Positions 34,358-43,282 of a stretch of 64,000 bases of DNA are shown one piece after another (position 1 is the first letter of the stretch; each line of letters opens with the position of its first letter). Source of the stretch: Lachnospiraceae bacterium C6A11 (lineage in GTDB: Bacteria > Bacillota > Clostridia > Lachnospirales > Lachnospiraceae). Made by a program: the position numbers and the translations under genes. The stretch covers positions 163,068 to 227,067 of the forward strand of contig JNKY01000016.1 in assembly GCA_000702245.1 (NCBI GenBank). The letters are read 5' to 3'. The notes below the pieces were generated by a model. It was not told the origin of the DNA and searched no databases. It was given only the letters and a program-made list of their open reading frames with translations.

Positions 34358-36094
34358 ATGAAAGGTGATAAGACATTCAGCCTTCTCTATCCGAGAGGGA
34401 AGGAAGTTGAATTCAGAAAATTAGAGGGGAGTGCGTATCATGATCTGGGGCTTGATGTGATCACTGGGGCGGTCACTTCCGATAAAAATGAACAGGCGAT
34501 CATCGTTGATATTTTATCTTATTTATCCGCAGATCCTGAGGTGACAAATTACAGGCAGGAGATATTTGAAGATCTGAAGAACCTGCCGGATATCAGAGCG
34601 AAGATAACAGAACTGTTTGATCAGATCGAGTTTAACAAGCAGTATGGCGTAATTAAGAAATCTCAGGATGAGGTTGAGGGCCTCTGGCTGCTTATGCATC
34701 GTCTAGATCAGTATCGTGATTACATAACCTGTGTTGATGCGCTGAAGGACTGCCTGAGCGATGACAGGATAAAGTCGAAGGGACTTAAGGATTATAAAGC
34801 TTATATCGATGAAGTATATGCGGATGCACATTTCAATGAGCTCAAGAAGGATCTGGAGCGCATCTCGGCAGAAACGTCGGAAATACAGAGCGTGACTCTC
34901 GGACTTAACCTTAATAAAAGGCTCGAAGCCGTCAGTATGGGCATAGTTTCCGTAAATAATAAGCCTTTCAAGAAATCCGGTATTGTGAGTAACTTTGCGG
35001 AGGGAATTAGTAAAGATAAGATAAAGAATAGCAATGAGTGGAACGGCGATATGCACTATCGTCTGGTCGAAAAAACAACCGCACCCGGGATAATGAGTGT
35101 TATGGAGGAGGCGTTCAGGAAGACTAATCCGATACTCAGTTCTATGAGTGCCGGTACGACATCATCGATCCCGCAGGGCGACGGGCTTGCAAATGTGCCG
35201 GCCCAGTTTGATTACACTCTTAATAAGATGCTGGATTCGATGTCCAAAAGCCTGAGGAAGACTCTGGATAAATACGCCGATATGGCTATTCATCACATAG
35301 CAGATGTTATTCCTGAATTCGTGTATTATATCAGGTTTGCCGAGTTCATAACTAAGCTCGAAAATAAGGGCTTTAAAATGACTAAGGCCAGGGCTGTTTC
35401 CGGCAGTGATACCAGAGCTGTTTCCGGCAGTGATAATAGGATGAGTGCAAAGGGCTTCTATAACTTTAAGCTGGCGCTCAGCCTTTCTGACCCGAACGAG
35501 ATAGTTGGAAATGATCTGGATTTCGATTCTGATCATATGATCTATATACTGACCGGAGCAAATAGAGGCGGTAAAACGACTGCGACACAGGGCATCGGAC
35601 TGCTATTTGCGCTTGCGCAGGGTGGCATATTTGTTCCGGCGGAATCTTTTGAATTCGAACCGGCGGACTGTGTATTTACGCATTTTCCGGCGGATGAAGA
35701 TAAGACTATGAATCTGGGTCGTCTCGGCGAAGAGTGCATCCGCTTTAAGGAAATATTTGATGGGGCAACGGACAGAAGCCTTATATTGATGAACGAGACC
35801 TTCTCTACGACTTCCTTTGAAGAGGGGTATTACATCGCGTGTGATGCGATCAAGGCGCTTCTCACCAAGGGCGCAAGGACGATCTACAATACGCATATGC
35901 ATAAGCTTGGCATAGATGCGGAAGAGTTCTCCAAAGACTTTGAGCAGAAGGCGTCATCGCTCATCGTCAGAAGTGATGGCGGCAACCGCTCCTTCAAGCT
36001 TGCGGTTGCACCACCGGAAGGTTCTTCTTATGCATCCGACATCGCAAAGAAGTACGGCGTAACCTTCGATATGCTCACCGGTAAGAAAAACTGA
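34358..36094 (+). CDS. MutS-like ATPase (lacks mismatch-recognition domain)
   Basis: A 578-residue protein with the lever/clamp helices and ATPase domain of MutS but no N-terminal mismatch-binding domain. Walker A is GANRGGKTTATQG at about residues 400-412 and the Walker B region reads LILMNETFSTTSFEEG, with Asn where classical MutS has Asp. The signature-like stretch and the C-terminal THMHKLG follow. Residues just before the ATPase carry an in-frame tandem repeat RAVSGSD(T/N). The ribosome site AGGAGGGG precedes the ATG. Its role is unknown; such MutS-like proteins are not general mismatch repair. Confidence 0.82.
   Translation: MKGDKTFSLLYPRGKEVEFRKLEGSAYHDLGLDVITGAVTSDKNEQAIIVDILSYLSADPEVTNYRQEIFEDLKNLPDIRAKITELFDQIEFNKQYGVIKKSQDEVEGLWLLMHRLDQYRDYITCVDALKDCLSDDRIKSKGLKDYKAYIDEVYADAHFNELKKDLERISAETSEIQSVTLGLNLNKRLEAVSMGIVSVNNKPFKKSGIVSNFAEGISKDKIKNSNEWNGDMHYRLVEKTTAPGIMSVMEEAFRKTNPILSSMSAGTTSSIPQGDGLANVPAQFDYTLNKMLDSMSKSLRKTLDKYADMAIHHIADVIPEFVYYIRFAEFITKLENKGFKMTKARAVSGSDTRAVSGSDNRMSAKGFYNFKLALSLSDPNEIVGNDLDFDSDHMIYILTGANRGGKTTATQGIGLLFALAQGGIFVPAESFEFEPADCVFTHFPADEDKTMNLGRLGEECIRFKEIFDGATDRSLILMNETFSTTSFEEGYYIACDAIKALLTKGARTIYNTHMHKLGIDAEEFSKDFEQKASSLIVRSDGGNRSFKLAVAPPEGSSYASDIAKKYGVTFDMLTGKKN
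35390..35437 (+). repeat. 24-bp x 2 in-frame tandem repeat inside the MutS-like gene
   Basis: Units 35390-35413 and 35414-35437 differ at very few bases and encode RAVSGSDT and RAVSGSDN. The position is between the helical clamp and the ATPase domain, so copy-number change would alter linker length without breaking the frame. Confidence 0.85.
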
Positions 36095-36289
36095 TATGGA
36101 GACGAGAAATGGGTTTCTGATTCGCCGTATCTGCATGCGTTTGATGGATTGGACGAGATACATCATCAGATGGAGGAGGATGCACTGGCGGATGCTATGA
36201 AGAAAATAGGCTACCGTAAGATCTTGCGGGAGTCAATGGGCTTGCCAAATGGCAAAGCTTTGATACGGATTGATTTTAAAAAAATATAA
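36095..36289 (+). pseudogene. Coding-like 64-codon extension in frame after the MutS-like stop
   Basis: Directly after the TGA of the MutS-like gene the same frame stays open for 64 codons to a TAA at 36287-36289. The text looks like protein (DEKWVSDSPYLHAFDG, later MKKIGYRKILRESMGLPNGK), with typical local codon use. There is no start codon at its beginning and no ribosome site. It is most likely the tail of a lost neighbouring gene; readthrough or a misplaced stop is possible. Confidence 0.4.
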
Positions 36290-36309
36290 ATAAAAGGAGG
36301 GGTACACAA

Positions 36310-36579
36310 ATGACAATTGAAGAAAGAGTTCAGAATGATGCAAAAGGTTTTGAGGAGGCTCTGGATAAGAAGGTGCCGGAGATTCAGGCGGCGATGAAGG
36401 AGTTCGCGGTTGGGCTTGACCAGATCATTGGTACGGCAATTGCTGAGTATTGTAAAGAGACGGGAGTTGAGATGGATATGAACGATGTTTCGTCATATAA
36501 GACCATGAATAAGATAATAACAGGCAAGCTGGATTTGATCATCGCTGAGTTCATCAAGGAGAAGAGAAAGGATCTGTAA
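36310..36579 (+). CDS. Small acidic helical protein, unknown function
   Basis: An 89-residue soluble protein with a strong AAAGGAGGGG ribosome site. It is all-helical by composition, with hydrophobic heptad-like spacing around EFAVGLDQIIGTAIAEYCKE and a lysine-rich C-terminus. No known domain is recognised. A strong terminator follows, so it ends a transcript that may begin with the MutS-like gene. Confidence 0.65.
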   Translation: MTIEERVQNDAKGFEEALDKKVPEIQAAMKEFAVGLDQIIGTAIAEYCKETGVEMDMNDVSSYKTMNKIITGKLDLIIAEFIKEKRKDL

Positions 36580-36611
36580 GAATACTGATCATAGCTTGAA
36601 TGGTATAGTGA

Positions 36612-36650
36612 AACGCAGTTGTCGGTCAAATGCTGATAACTGCGTTTTTT
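36612..36650 (+). terminator. Rho-independent terminator
   Basis: AACGCAGTT (36612-36620) pairs with AACTGCGTT (36638-36646), extended inward by GTC/GAT pairs, with six T residues. The 220 bp after it, to the GNAT gene at 36872, are AT-rich; I see no gene or clear promoter there. Confidence 0.92.
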
Positions 36651-36871
36651 GGAATTATCTATGGCAGATAAGATTATTCGGCATTATAATATTTATTGTA
36701 AGAATAAAAGAAATACACCAGACCAACTCAGGAAGGACATATAGATACGAAGGATAATAGAGGTTATATAATAGGTTTCAGAAGAAGTTTAATGAGATAC
36801 ATAATTGTACCGGGGCGCTTGTGAATTAAAAGAATGATTAGAAAAAAGCAAAGGAATGGGTATTGTGAGAA

Positions 36872-37429
36872 ATGTTTGAAAGCGGTATGCATATTATAAG
36901 GCTTATAGAACCAAGTTTGGAATATGCTGATGAAATATGGGCATTTAGGGTTGAAATATTAGAATCAGATGCGGATAGTGAAGACCGATTCGCCGGTTGC
37001 ATGTCACTTGATTCATGCGGTTCCGCAGAAGAATGGATTCATGTATGCGAGCTTCGTAAAAGTGAAGAGACATGCCGGAAAGTCGGTTCAGATGTGCCTT
37101 CTGATACGCACCTGGCAATCAGGCATAGCGATAATCGTTTAGTTGGTATTATTGATCTGCGACATCATATAAACCATCCTATCCTTGGCACATGGGGAGG
37201 ACATTGCGGGTATTCTGTGCGCCCTTCCGAGCGGGGGAAAGGATATGCTAAAGAAATGCTGAGACTAAACGTTCAAAACGCAAAAGCGCTTGGGATAGAG
37301 AAGATGCTTGTTACCTGCGATTCGGATAACAAAGCAAGCGAGAAAACGATTATTGCAAATGGTGGAGTATTTGAAAATATAATTGTTGTTGACGGAACTG
37401 AAATGAAACGGTATTGGATAACCTGTTAG
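36872..37429 (+). CDS. GNAT-family acetyltransferase
   Basis: A 185-residue GNAT domain protein. The beta4 region GHCGYSVRPSERGKGYAKEML carries the R-x-x-G-K-G-x-A acetyl-CoA loop at about residues 125-140, broken in the quote only by family naming. The tail ASEKTIIANGGVFEN is also typical. ATG 36887 (MHIIRLIEPS) is an alternative start; neither has a good ribosome site. Codon use and AT content differ from neighbours to the left, consistent with an accessory region. Confidence 0.85.
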   Translation: MFESGMHIIRLIEPSLEYADEIWAFRVEILESDADSEDRFAGCMSLDSCGSAEEWIHVCELRKSEETCRKVGSDVPSDTHLAIRHSDNRLVGIIDLRHHINHPILGTWGGHCGYSVRPSERGKGYAKEMLRLNVQNAKALGIEKMLVTCDSDNKASEKTIIANGGVFENIIVVDGTEMKRYWITC

Positions 37430-37541
37430 TAGAGGGAGAAACAATATGGTTCGAGTTAAATAATTATACTATAGGTGCAATGACAACAAGAATTAATCGT
37501 TGTACAATTTCAGTATCATTAAGGCTTAGGAGGCTATGCTT

Positions 37542-38095
37542 ATGAATAATGAAATAGTATTATTTGAGACAAAAGATAAAGAAATAATGCTTTCTGTACC
37601 GGTTGGAAAAGAAACTGTATGGCTTACTCAGGACCAAATGAGTGAGCTTTTTGATACAGCCAGATCTTCGATTGCATATCATATAGGAAGAATATTTAGG
37701 GAAGGTGAATTGGATAAGGATACTTCTGTCGAAATTTTCGACAGAAGTATGAATAATGCTTCAAGACCTCCGCAGTATTATAATCTAGATGTGATTATTT
37801 CTGTTGGATATAGAGTAAAATCTAAGCGTGGAACAGAATTCAGACAGTGGGCTAAGAGAAGGCGGCCAATCTGTTATATTTTATGATAAAGGATCATCCA
37901 TATGCGGACGGCTGTAAAAGGATAGCGGCGTCACTGTTTCTTGAGTTTCTGGGAAAGAATAATGCATTATTCAGAGATGGAAAAAAGATTATCAGTGATG
38001 GGGCGCTAGTGGCTATAACATTAATGATTGCAGAATCAAGACCGGAAGAAAAAGATATAATGGTTGCTTTAGTAATGAATTTCTTGACGCTTTAA
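37542..38095 (+). pseudogene. RhuM-family/Fic-domain gene with internal deletion and frameshift
   Basis: The 5' part (from ATG 37542, 8 nt after AGGAGG) encodes the N-terminus of a RhuM-type protein: TVWLTQDQMSELFDTARSS, DVIISVGYRVKSKRGTEFRQWA. At about 37853-37858 the frame changes. The second frame reads EKAANLLYFMIKDHPYADGCKR, which is the C-terminal Fic-like part (HPFxDGNKR in active proteins, HPYADGCKR here), then IAASLFLEFLGKNN. In full-length relatives roughly 150-200 residues separate these parts. The product would be a truncated ~115-residue protein, so I call it broken. Confidence 0.8.
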
Positions 38096-38135
38096 TGCGG
38101 CATATTATCTGAAAAAGTTTCCGAGGAGAAGTCAA

Positions 38136-38585
38136 TTGATAAGAAAAGCTGAAAAGAAAGATTTATCAAGAATTGCAGAAATTCTTGTCTTTGTAAAACG
38201 AATGAAATATAGGTCTATCTTCCATGATGACGGGTATTCCTTTGGTAACCTGCAGGTAATATCTGTGGCAGAGGAGTATTCTGCTCCAAGTATTCTGGAT
38301 AATATTTGGGTTTATGAGGAGAAAGGCATAGTAAAGGGGCTTATTCATATTGAGGATAAGGAGATTATCGAGCTCTATGTAGATTACTTTTTTCAAGGGC
38401 AGGGAATAGGATCTAAGCTCATCGAATTTGCCATAAAAGAACATGATGTCGAGTTCCTGTGGACTTTGGAAAAAAACCAGGATGCAATCGCGTTTTATGA
38501 AGCACATGGCTTTAAAAAGACCGGAGATAGACAGTTAGAGGAAGGTACACCTGAATATATTATAAAATGTGTATATGGAATTTAA
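38136..38585 (+). CDS. GNAT-family acetyltransferase, small
   Basis: A 149-residue GNAT. The N-terminus is RKAEKKDLSRIAEIL, the acetyl-CoA loop is YFFQGQGIGSKLIEFA at about residues 86-101 and the C-terminal motif is NQDAIAFYEAHGFKKTG. The start appears to be an ATT/TTG-type codon context in the track region after GAGGAG, so the exact start is uncertain. It lies in the same AT-rich accessory stretch as the broken RhuM gene. Confidence 0.82.
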   Translation: MIRKAEKKDLSRIAEILVFVKRMKYRSIFHDDGYSFGNLQVISVAEEYSAPSILDNIWVYEEKGIVKGLIHIEDKEIIELYVDYFFQGQGIGSKLIEFAIKEHDVEFLWTLEKNQDAIAFYEAHGFKKTGDRQLEEGTPEYIIKCVYGI

Positions 38586-38590
38586 CGATT

Positions 38591-38634
38591 AAGGTATAAA
38601 ACAAATAATTTTATACCTTGTTTTATACCTTTTG
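38591..38634 (+). terminator. Hairpin with two alternative 3' arms after the small GNAT
   Basis: AAGGTATAAAA (38591-38601) can pair with TTTTATACCTT (38609-38619) or with the next copy GTTTTATACCTT (38620-38631), which is followed by TTT. Only the distal pairing resembles a terminator. Confidence 0.55.
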
Positions 38635-38713
38635 GTGTAAATAATATGCCATTTTATGAATATCATATGACATAGACAAATGAAAAAACGTTGAAAAATA
38701 GGGAGAAAATGAC

Positions 38714-39184
38714 ATGATTAAAGTACTGTTCGTCTGCTGGGGCAATATCTGCCGTTCGCCGATGGCCGAGTTTATATTTAAAGATATGATAGAGAAGAAG
38801 GGGCTTTCGGACTGCTTTCATATTGAGTCGAGAGCGACACATACAGATGAAATATGGAACGGTCAGGGAAATCCTGTATATCCGCCGGCGAGGGAGAAGC
38901 TTGCTGAGCATGGACTGTCATGCAAGGGCAAGAGAGCGCAGCTCCTTAAGGAATCGGATTATGATGAGTTTGATTACATCATAGGTATGGATGATCTGAA
39001 TCTTAGGTGGATGAAGCGGATACTTGGAAGAGAAGACAAGATATCTCTTCTTATGGACTATACGGACAGACCGAGGAATGTTGCAGATCCCTGGTACACA
39101 AGAAACTTCGATGTGACCTACGATGATATCGTCGAGGGCTGCGAAGGATTTTTATCATATCTTATCAAACAAAAACTGGTGTGA
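38714..39184 (+). CDS. Low-molecular-weight protein-tyrosine phosphatase
   Basis: A 156-residue LMW-PTP. The P-loop CWGNICRS (Cys8 to Arg14, CX5R) is at the N-terminus as expected, and the general-acid loop ADPWYT lies near residue 125. Length fits the family. It is alone in its transcript unit as far as I can see, with AGGGAG upstream of the ATG. In bacteria such enzymes often counter tyrosine kinases of polysaccharide export or arginine kinases, but no such kinase is nearby. Confidence 0.93.
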   Translation: MIKVLFVCWGNICRSPMAEFIFKDMIEKKGLSDCFHIESRATHTDEIWNGQGNPVYPPAREKLAEHGLSCKGKRAQLLKESDYDEFDYIIGMDDLNLRWMKRILGREDKISLLMDYTDRPRNVADPWYTRNFDVTYDDIVEGCEGFLSYLIKQKLV

Positions 39185-39390
39185 AATACATGATATCTGT
39201 TATAATAATAGCATGGGATTGAACATGAAAAATAACAGCTGAAACACACTCCCTTTTTTTACTTGGTATAGTTTCACTGTGATAAATGAGTGAGTTAAAT
39301 AACAGCTAAAATGGAGAAGAAACGGAGAAGGAAAATGTAGTTACGGCAAAGGCTTCGCGGACTGCGGAGAAATTATGGGAGGTACAAAAT

Positions 39391-40866
39391 ATGTTAAAGG
39401 AATGGGTTAAGGAAGAAAGGCCAAGTGACGAGGAACTCGCGGAGAGGCTCGAAAAAGCAAGACAGACTCTTGCTGTAAGGCAGATTGCGATCAAGGAGAA
39501 GAATCTGCCGGTGCTTGTTGTGATCGATGGATGGGGCGCGGCCGGAAAAGGAAGCGTTCTCGGAAGGATAATCAAGAATCTTGATCCAAGATTTTTCAAC
39601 TGCGAGACGTTGAAGAGTCCGACTGAGGAGGATCTCAGGAAACCATTTCTTTACAGGTATTTTGTAAAGATCCCGAAGGCCGGAAAGATATCCTTCTTCG
39701 ATGGAAGCTGGATGGGAGAGGTTACAACCGCCAGACTCATGGACGAGATCAGCGAGAAGAAATACAAGGAGTATCTGACCAGCATCAAGCGCTTTGAGAG
39801 GCAGCTGAATGATAACGGATACCTTGTGGTCAAGTTCTTCTTCCACATAGATGAGAAGGTTCAGAAGAAGAGACTGAAGGACCTGATGAGCGACGACCAC
39901 ACCAAGTGGCGCGTTTCTGAGAAGGACCTCTGGCAGAACAAGCATTATGATAAATGCATGGACGTTTATGACGAATACATCGATGCGACAAACCAGTTTG
40001 TTGCGCCGTGGTATTTTATAGATTCTTCAAGCAAGAAGTGGGCTGAGCTTCAGATGACGGAAATACTGATCGCCAGCATCGATACCGCTCTCGAGAATGC
40101 AGAGCAGCACCAGAAGGCGCCTCTGCTTCAGAATACCTTCCCACTGAAGAAGATTCCTCACCTTTCAGAGATTCCTCTGGACAAGACGGTTCCTGAGGAG
40201 GAATACAAGGTTGAGCTTGATAAGCTGCAGAAGAGACTGAGTGAGCTGCATAACGCGCTCTATCATAAAAAAATACCGGTTATCATAGCCTATGAAGGCT
40301 GGGATGCTGCCGGAAAGGGCGGAAATATCAAGCGCATCGCCGCTGCCCTCGATCCGAGAGGCTACGAGGTTCACCCGATTGCCAGCCCGGAGCCGGCAGA
40401 GAAGGCAAGGCATTATCTCTGGAGATTCTGGAACAGACTGCCGAAGGACGGCCACATAGCTATATTTGACAGGACCTGGTACGGAAGAGTTATGGTTGAG
40501 CGTCTTGAGGGCTTCTGCTCGGAGAATGACTGGCAGAGAGCCTACAACGAGATAAATGAGTTCGAGAAGGAGCTTGCCGACTGGGGCGCTGTTATCGTGA
40601 AGTTCTGGGTTCAGATCGACAAGGACACCCAGCTTGCGAGATTCACGGAGAGGCAGAATACACCTGAGAAGCAGTGGAAGATAACCGATGAGGACTGGCG
40701 AAACAGAGAAAAGTGGGATCAGTACGAGGTTGCGGTGGACGAAATGCTTCAGAAAACAAATACAACCTATGCTCCTTGGCACGTTCTGGAGTCAAATGAC
40801 AAAAAATATGCAAGAATTAAGGCTCTTAAGACCATAATCAAGGCAATCGAGAAGAAGCTTGGTTGA
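39391..40866 (+). CDS. pap: Polyphosphate:AMP phosphotransferase (two-domain PPK2)
   Basis: A 491-residue class II PPK2 that uses polyphosphate to phosphorylate AMP to ADP. Two PPK2 domains are fused: the first has Walker A DGWGAAGKGS near residue 46, the second EGWDAAGKGG near 301. The second domain keeps the lid and catalytic FDRTWYGRVMVERLEGF. In the first the equivalent reads FFDGSWMGEVTTARL, so the Arg/Tyr pattern is lost and this half is probably structural, as reported for the family. The ribosome site GGGAGG precedes the ATG. Confidence 0.93.
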   Translation: MLKEWVKEERPSDEELAERLEKARQTLAVRQIAIKEKNLPVLVVIDGWGAAGKGSVLGRIIKNLDPRFFNCETLKSPTEEDLRKPFLYRYFVKIPKAGKISFFDGSWMGEVTTARLMDEISEKKYKEYLTSIKRFERQLNDNGYLVVKFFFHIDEKVQKKRLKDLMSDDHTKWRVSEKDLWQNKHYDKCMDVYDEYIDATNQFVAPWYFIDSSSKKWAELQMTEILIASIDTALENAEQHQKAPLLQNTFPLKKIPHLSEIPLDKTVPEEEYKVELDKLQKRLSELHNALYHKKIPVIIAYEGWDAAGKGGNIKRIAAALDPRGYEVHPIASPEPAEKARHYLWRFWNRLPKDGHIAIFDRTWYGRVMVERLEGFCSENDWQRAYNEINEFEKELADWGAVIVKFWVQIDKDTQLARFTERQNTPEKQWKITDEDWRNREKWDQYEVAVDEMLQKTNTTYAPWHVLESNDKKYARIKALKTIIKAIEKKLG

Positions 40867-41034
40867 CACTGCACTCCAGGTGTTGTTATAATTATGCGAG
40901 TATTTTAGTGGATCACACAGAAACGAAATGAATTCCGGCATGGTGATCCGATGAAACAAAATGAAATTACAGTATGACCGGTAAGCGCCGATTTTCATAA
41001 AATGGTAGCCGGTTTACGATAAGGAATAGTCAGT

Positions 41035-41892
41035 ATGATAAAACTCATAGCCAGCGATATCGACGGTACTCTGGTTCCGGACGGCACGGATCAGATAGAT
41101 CCGGAGATGTTTAATATCATCAAGGAACTGAAGAAGAGAGGCATACGTTTCGCGGGTGCCAGCGGAAGGCAGTTTGTCAGTATGAGAAAGCTTTTCGCGC
41201 CTGTTAAGAATGATATTTTTTATATCACGGACAACGGCAGCATCCTTAGAGACAGCAACAAGGTCTATTCGATGAATGTGATCGACAGGGATATTCTCTT
41301 CGAGCTGATCGCCGACGTGAAGAAGCTGGACAACTGCGATATCATGCTGTGCGGACTTAATACGGCTTACTGCGAGGATAAGAGTGAGATGTTCCTCTGG
41401 ATGAGGGATTCTTACAAATACAATATCAAGGTTCTCGGCGACTTTGAGACGCATCTCGATGACGATATCGTAAAGCTCTCGATATATAAGAGGGACACGG
41501 TTGAGCAGGAGGTTATGGAGTGGTTTTATCCGAAGTGGAAGGATCGCTTCGTCATTGCATCGGCCGGTACCATGTGGATGGATATCGTTAATCCGGGAGC
41601 AGATAAGGGCAGCGCTCTGAAGGTACTTATGAAGGAGCTTGGCCTCTCGAAGGAAGAAGTCATGGCCTTCGGCGATAATATCAATGATCTCGGTCTCCTT
41701 GAAGCGGCCGGCGAAAGCTATGCTATAGGAAGTGCGAGAGAAGAGGTTAAGGCTGCCGCAAAGCATGTGGCACCGCCGCTTTCTGTATACGGCGAGACTA
41801 TTGCACTGAAGGAGTTTCTAATAAACACTACTGCGCACGTACCCGCAGAACAATATACACCCCAGGAGGAACAAATAAATGAGCAAGATTGA
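41035..41892 (+). CDS. HAD-superfamily Cof-type (IIB) sugar phosphatase
   Basis: A 285-residue HAD phosphatase. Motif I is SDIDGTLV with nucleophile Asp8 and acid/base Asp10, motif II is GASGRQF, motif III is the conserved Lys in [10 protein letters not shown] and motif IV is [14 protein letters not shown]. The cap is type C2B. The gene overlaps the isocitrate dehydrogenase start by 14 bp, with the latter's ribosome site inside its last codons, so the two are coupled. The substrate is unknown; typical ones are sugar phosphates or flavin/PLP intermediates. Confidence 0.92.
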   Translation: MIKLIASDIDGTLVPDGTDQIDPEMFNIIKELKKRGIRFAGASGRQFVSMRKLFAPVKNDIFYITDNGSILRDSNKVYSMNVIDRDILFELIADVKKLDNCDIMLCGLNTAYCEDKSEMFLWMRDSYKYNIKVLGDFETHLDDDIVKLSIYKRDTVEQEVMEWFYPKWKDRFVIASAGTMWMDIVNPGADKGSALKVLMKELGLSKEEVMAFGDNINDLGLLEAAGESYAIGSAREEVKAAAKHVAPPLSVYGETIALKEFLINTTAHVPAEQYTPQEEQINEQD

Positions 41893-43084
41893 AATGAAGA
41901 CACCGCTTGTTGAGATGGACGGAGACGAGATGACCAGAATACTCTGGAAGTATATAAAGGATGAGCTTCTTATTCCTTTTATCGACCTTAAGACAGAGTA
42001 TTACGATCTTGGCCTCGAGCATAGAAACGAGACAGATGATAAGGTTACCTTTGATTCTGCATATGCTACCCAGAAATACGGTGTTGCTGTTAAGTGCGCA
42101 ACTATTACACCAAACGCTGCACGTGTTGAAGAGTATAACCTTAAGGAGATGTGGAAGAGCCCTAACGGAACTATCAGAGCGATCCTCGACGGTACTGTAT
42201 TCAGAGCTCCTATCATCGTAAAGGGTATCGAGCCTTGCGTTAAGAACTGGAAGGCACCTATCACAATTGCAAGACATGCTTACGGTGACGTTTACAAGGC
42301 TTCAGAGATGAAGATTCCGGGACCTGGAAAGGTTGAGCTCGTATACACAGCTGAGGACGGATCTACAGAGTCTGTTCTCGTTCACAAGTTTGACTCGGCA
42401 GGAATCGTTCAGGGTATGCACAACCTTGAGCCATCTATCGAGAGCTTTGCAAGAAGCTGCTTCAACTATGCGCTTGATACAAAGCAGAGCCTCTGGTTCG
42501 CTACAAAGGATACTATTTCCAAGAAATACGACCACACCTTCAAGGATATCTTCCAGGAGATATTTGACGCAGAGTATAAGGAAAAGTTCGATGCTGCAGG
42601 TATCGAGTATTTCTACACACTTATAGATGATGCGGTTGCACGTGTTATGAAGTCAAAGGGCGGCTTCATCTGGGCTTGCAAGAACTATGACGGAGACGTA
42701 ATGAGCGACATGCTTTCTTCTGCATTTGGTTCACTTGCTATGATGACTTCTGTTCTTGTTTCTCCAAGCGGAGTTTATGAGTACGAGGCTGCTCACGGAA
42801 CAGTTCAGAGACATTATTATAAGCACCTTGCAGGCGAGGAGACATCTACAAACCCTGTTGCAACTATATTTGCATGGACAGGCGCTCTTCGTAAGAGAGG
42901 CGAGCTTGACGGAACTCCTGAGCTTGCTGCATTTGCTGATAAGCTTGAGAAGGCTACCATCGCTACAATCGAAGGCGGTCAGATGACCAAGGACCTTGCG
43001 CTCATCACAGAGCTTGAGAATGTTACTGTTCTTAATACAGAGAACTTTATCAAGGCTATCCGCGCAACTCTTGAGGCTATGTAA
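41879..43084 (+). CDS. icd: NADP-dependent isocitrate dehydrogenase, eukaryote-like type
   Basis: A 401-residue NADP-ICDH of the homodimeric subfamily shared with eukaryotes, seen in [33 protein letters not shown], the substrate stretch [16 protein letters not shown] and the C-terminal [22 protein letters not shown]. It converts isocitrate to 2-oxoglutarate with NADPH. Codon use is highly biased. AGGAGG precedes the ATG. Aconitase is not in this window, although two citrate synthases are. Confidence 0.96.
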   Translation: MSKIEMKTPLVEMDGDEMTRILWKYIKDELLIPFIDLKTEYYDLGLEHRNETDDKVTFDSAYATQKYGVAVKCATITPNAARVEEYNLKEMWKSPNGTIRAILDGTVFRAPIIVKGIEPCVKNWKAPITIARHAYGDVYKASEMKIPGPGKVELVYTAEDGSTESVLVHKFDSAGIVQGMHNLEPSIESFARSCFNYALDTKQSLWFATKDTISKKYDHTFKDIFQEIFDAEYKEKFDAAGIEYFYTLIDDAVARVMKSKGGFIWACKNYDGDVMSDMLSSAFGSLAMMTSVLVSPSGVYEYEAAHGTVQRHYYKHLAGEETSTNPVATIFAWTGALRKRGELDGTPELAAFADKLEKATIATIEGGQMTKDLALITELENVTVLNTENFIKAIRATLEAM

Positions 43085-43111
43085 TACAGCTGATTTATAA
43101 AAGATTATTCG

Positions 43112-43145
43112 GCAGCTATCCGGTAAAACGGGTAGCTGCTTTTTT
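43112..43145 (+). terminator. Rho-independent terminator after icd
   Basis: GCAGCTATCCG (43112-43122) pairs with CGGGTAGCTGC (43129-43139), one wobble, then T6. Confidence 0.95.
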
Positions 43146-43224
43146 GTATGATAGGGTTGCTGTGAGGCTGCCGGAATTCATATTATTTTAACTATATAAA
43201 ATAATGTCATATTTACTTTAATTG

Positions 43225-43233
43225 TGTTATAAT
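43225..43233 (+). promoter_or_regulatory. Extended -10 promoter for the TPR protein
   Basis: TGTTATAAT is a perfect extended -10 (TGnTATAAT). Transcription from about 43240 excludes the upstream ATG at 43232 as start and supports TTG 43283. Confidence 0.6.
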
Positions 43234-43282
43234 GTTATGCGGCTATGTGCGCAAAAAATTAATCACGGTTGGAGTAACTGTC

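Noticed and set aside
37450..37462. GGTTCGAG resembling a tRNA T-loop
   Set aside because: No acceptor, D or anticodon stem can be built around it.
38700..40870. Polyphosphate and tyrosine phosphatase genes as a defence island
   Set aside because: Both are housekeeping-type enzymes with no defence partner nearby.
43232..43282. ATG 43232 as start of the TPR protein
   Set aside because: It overlaps the predicted -10 TATAAT and lacks a ribosome site.
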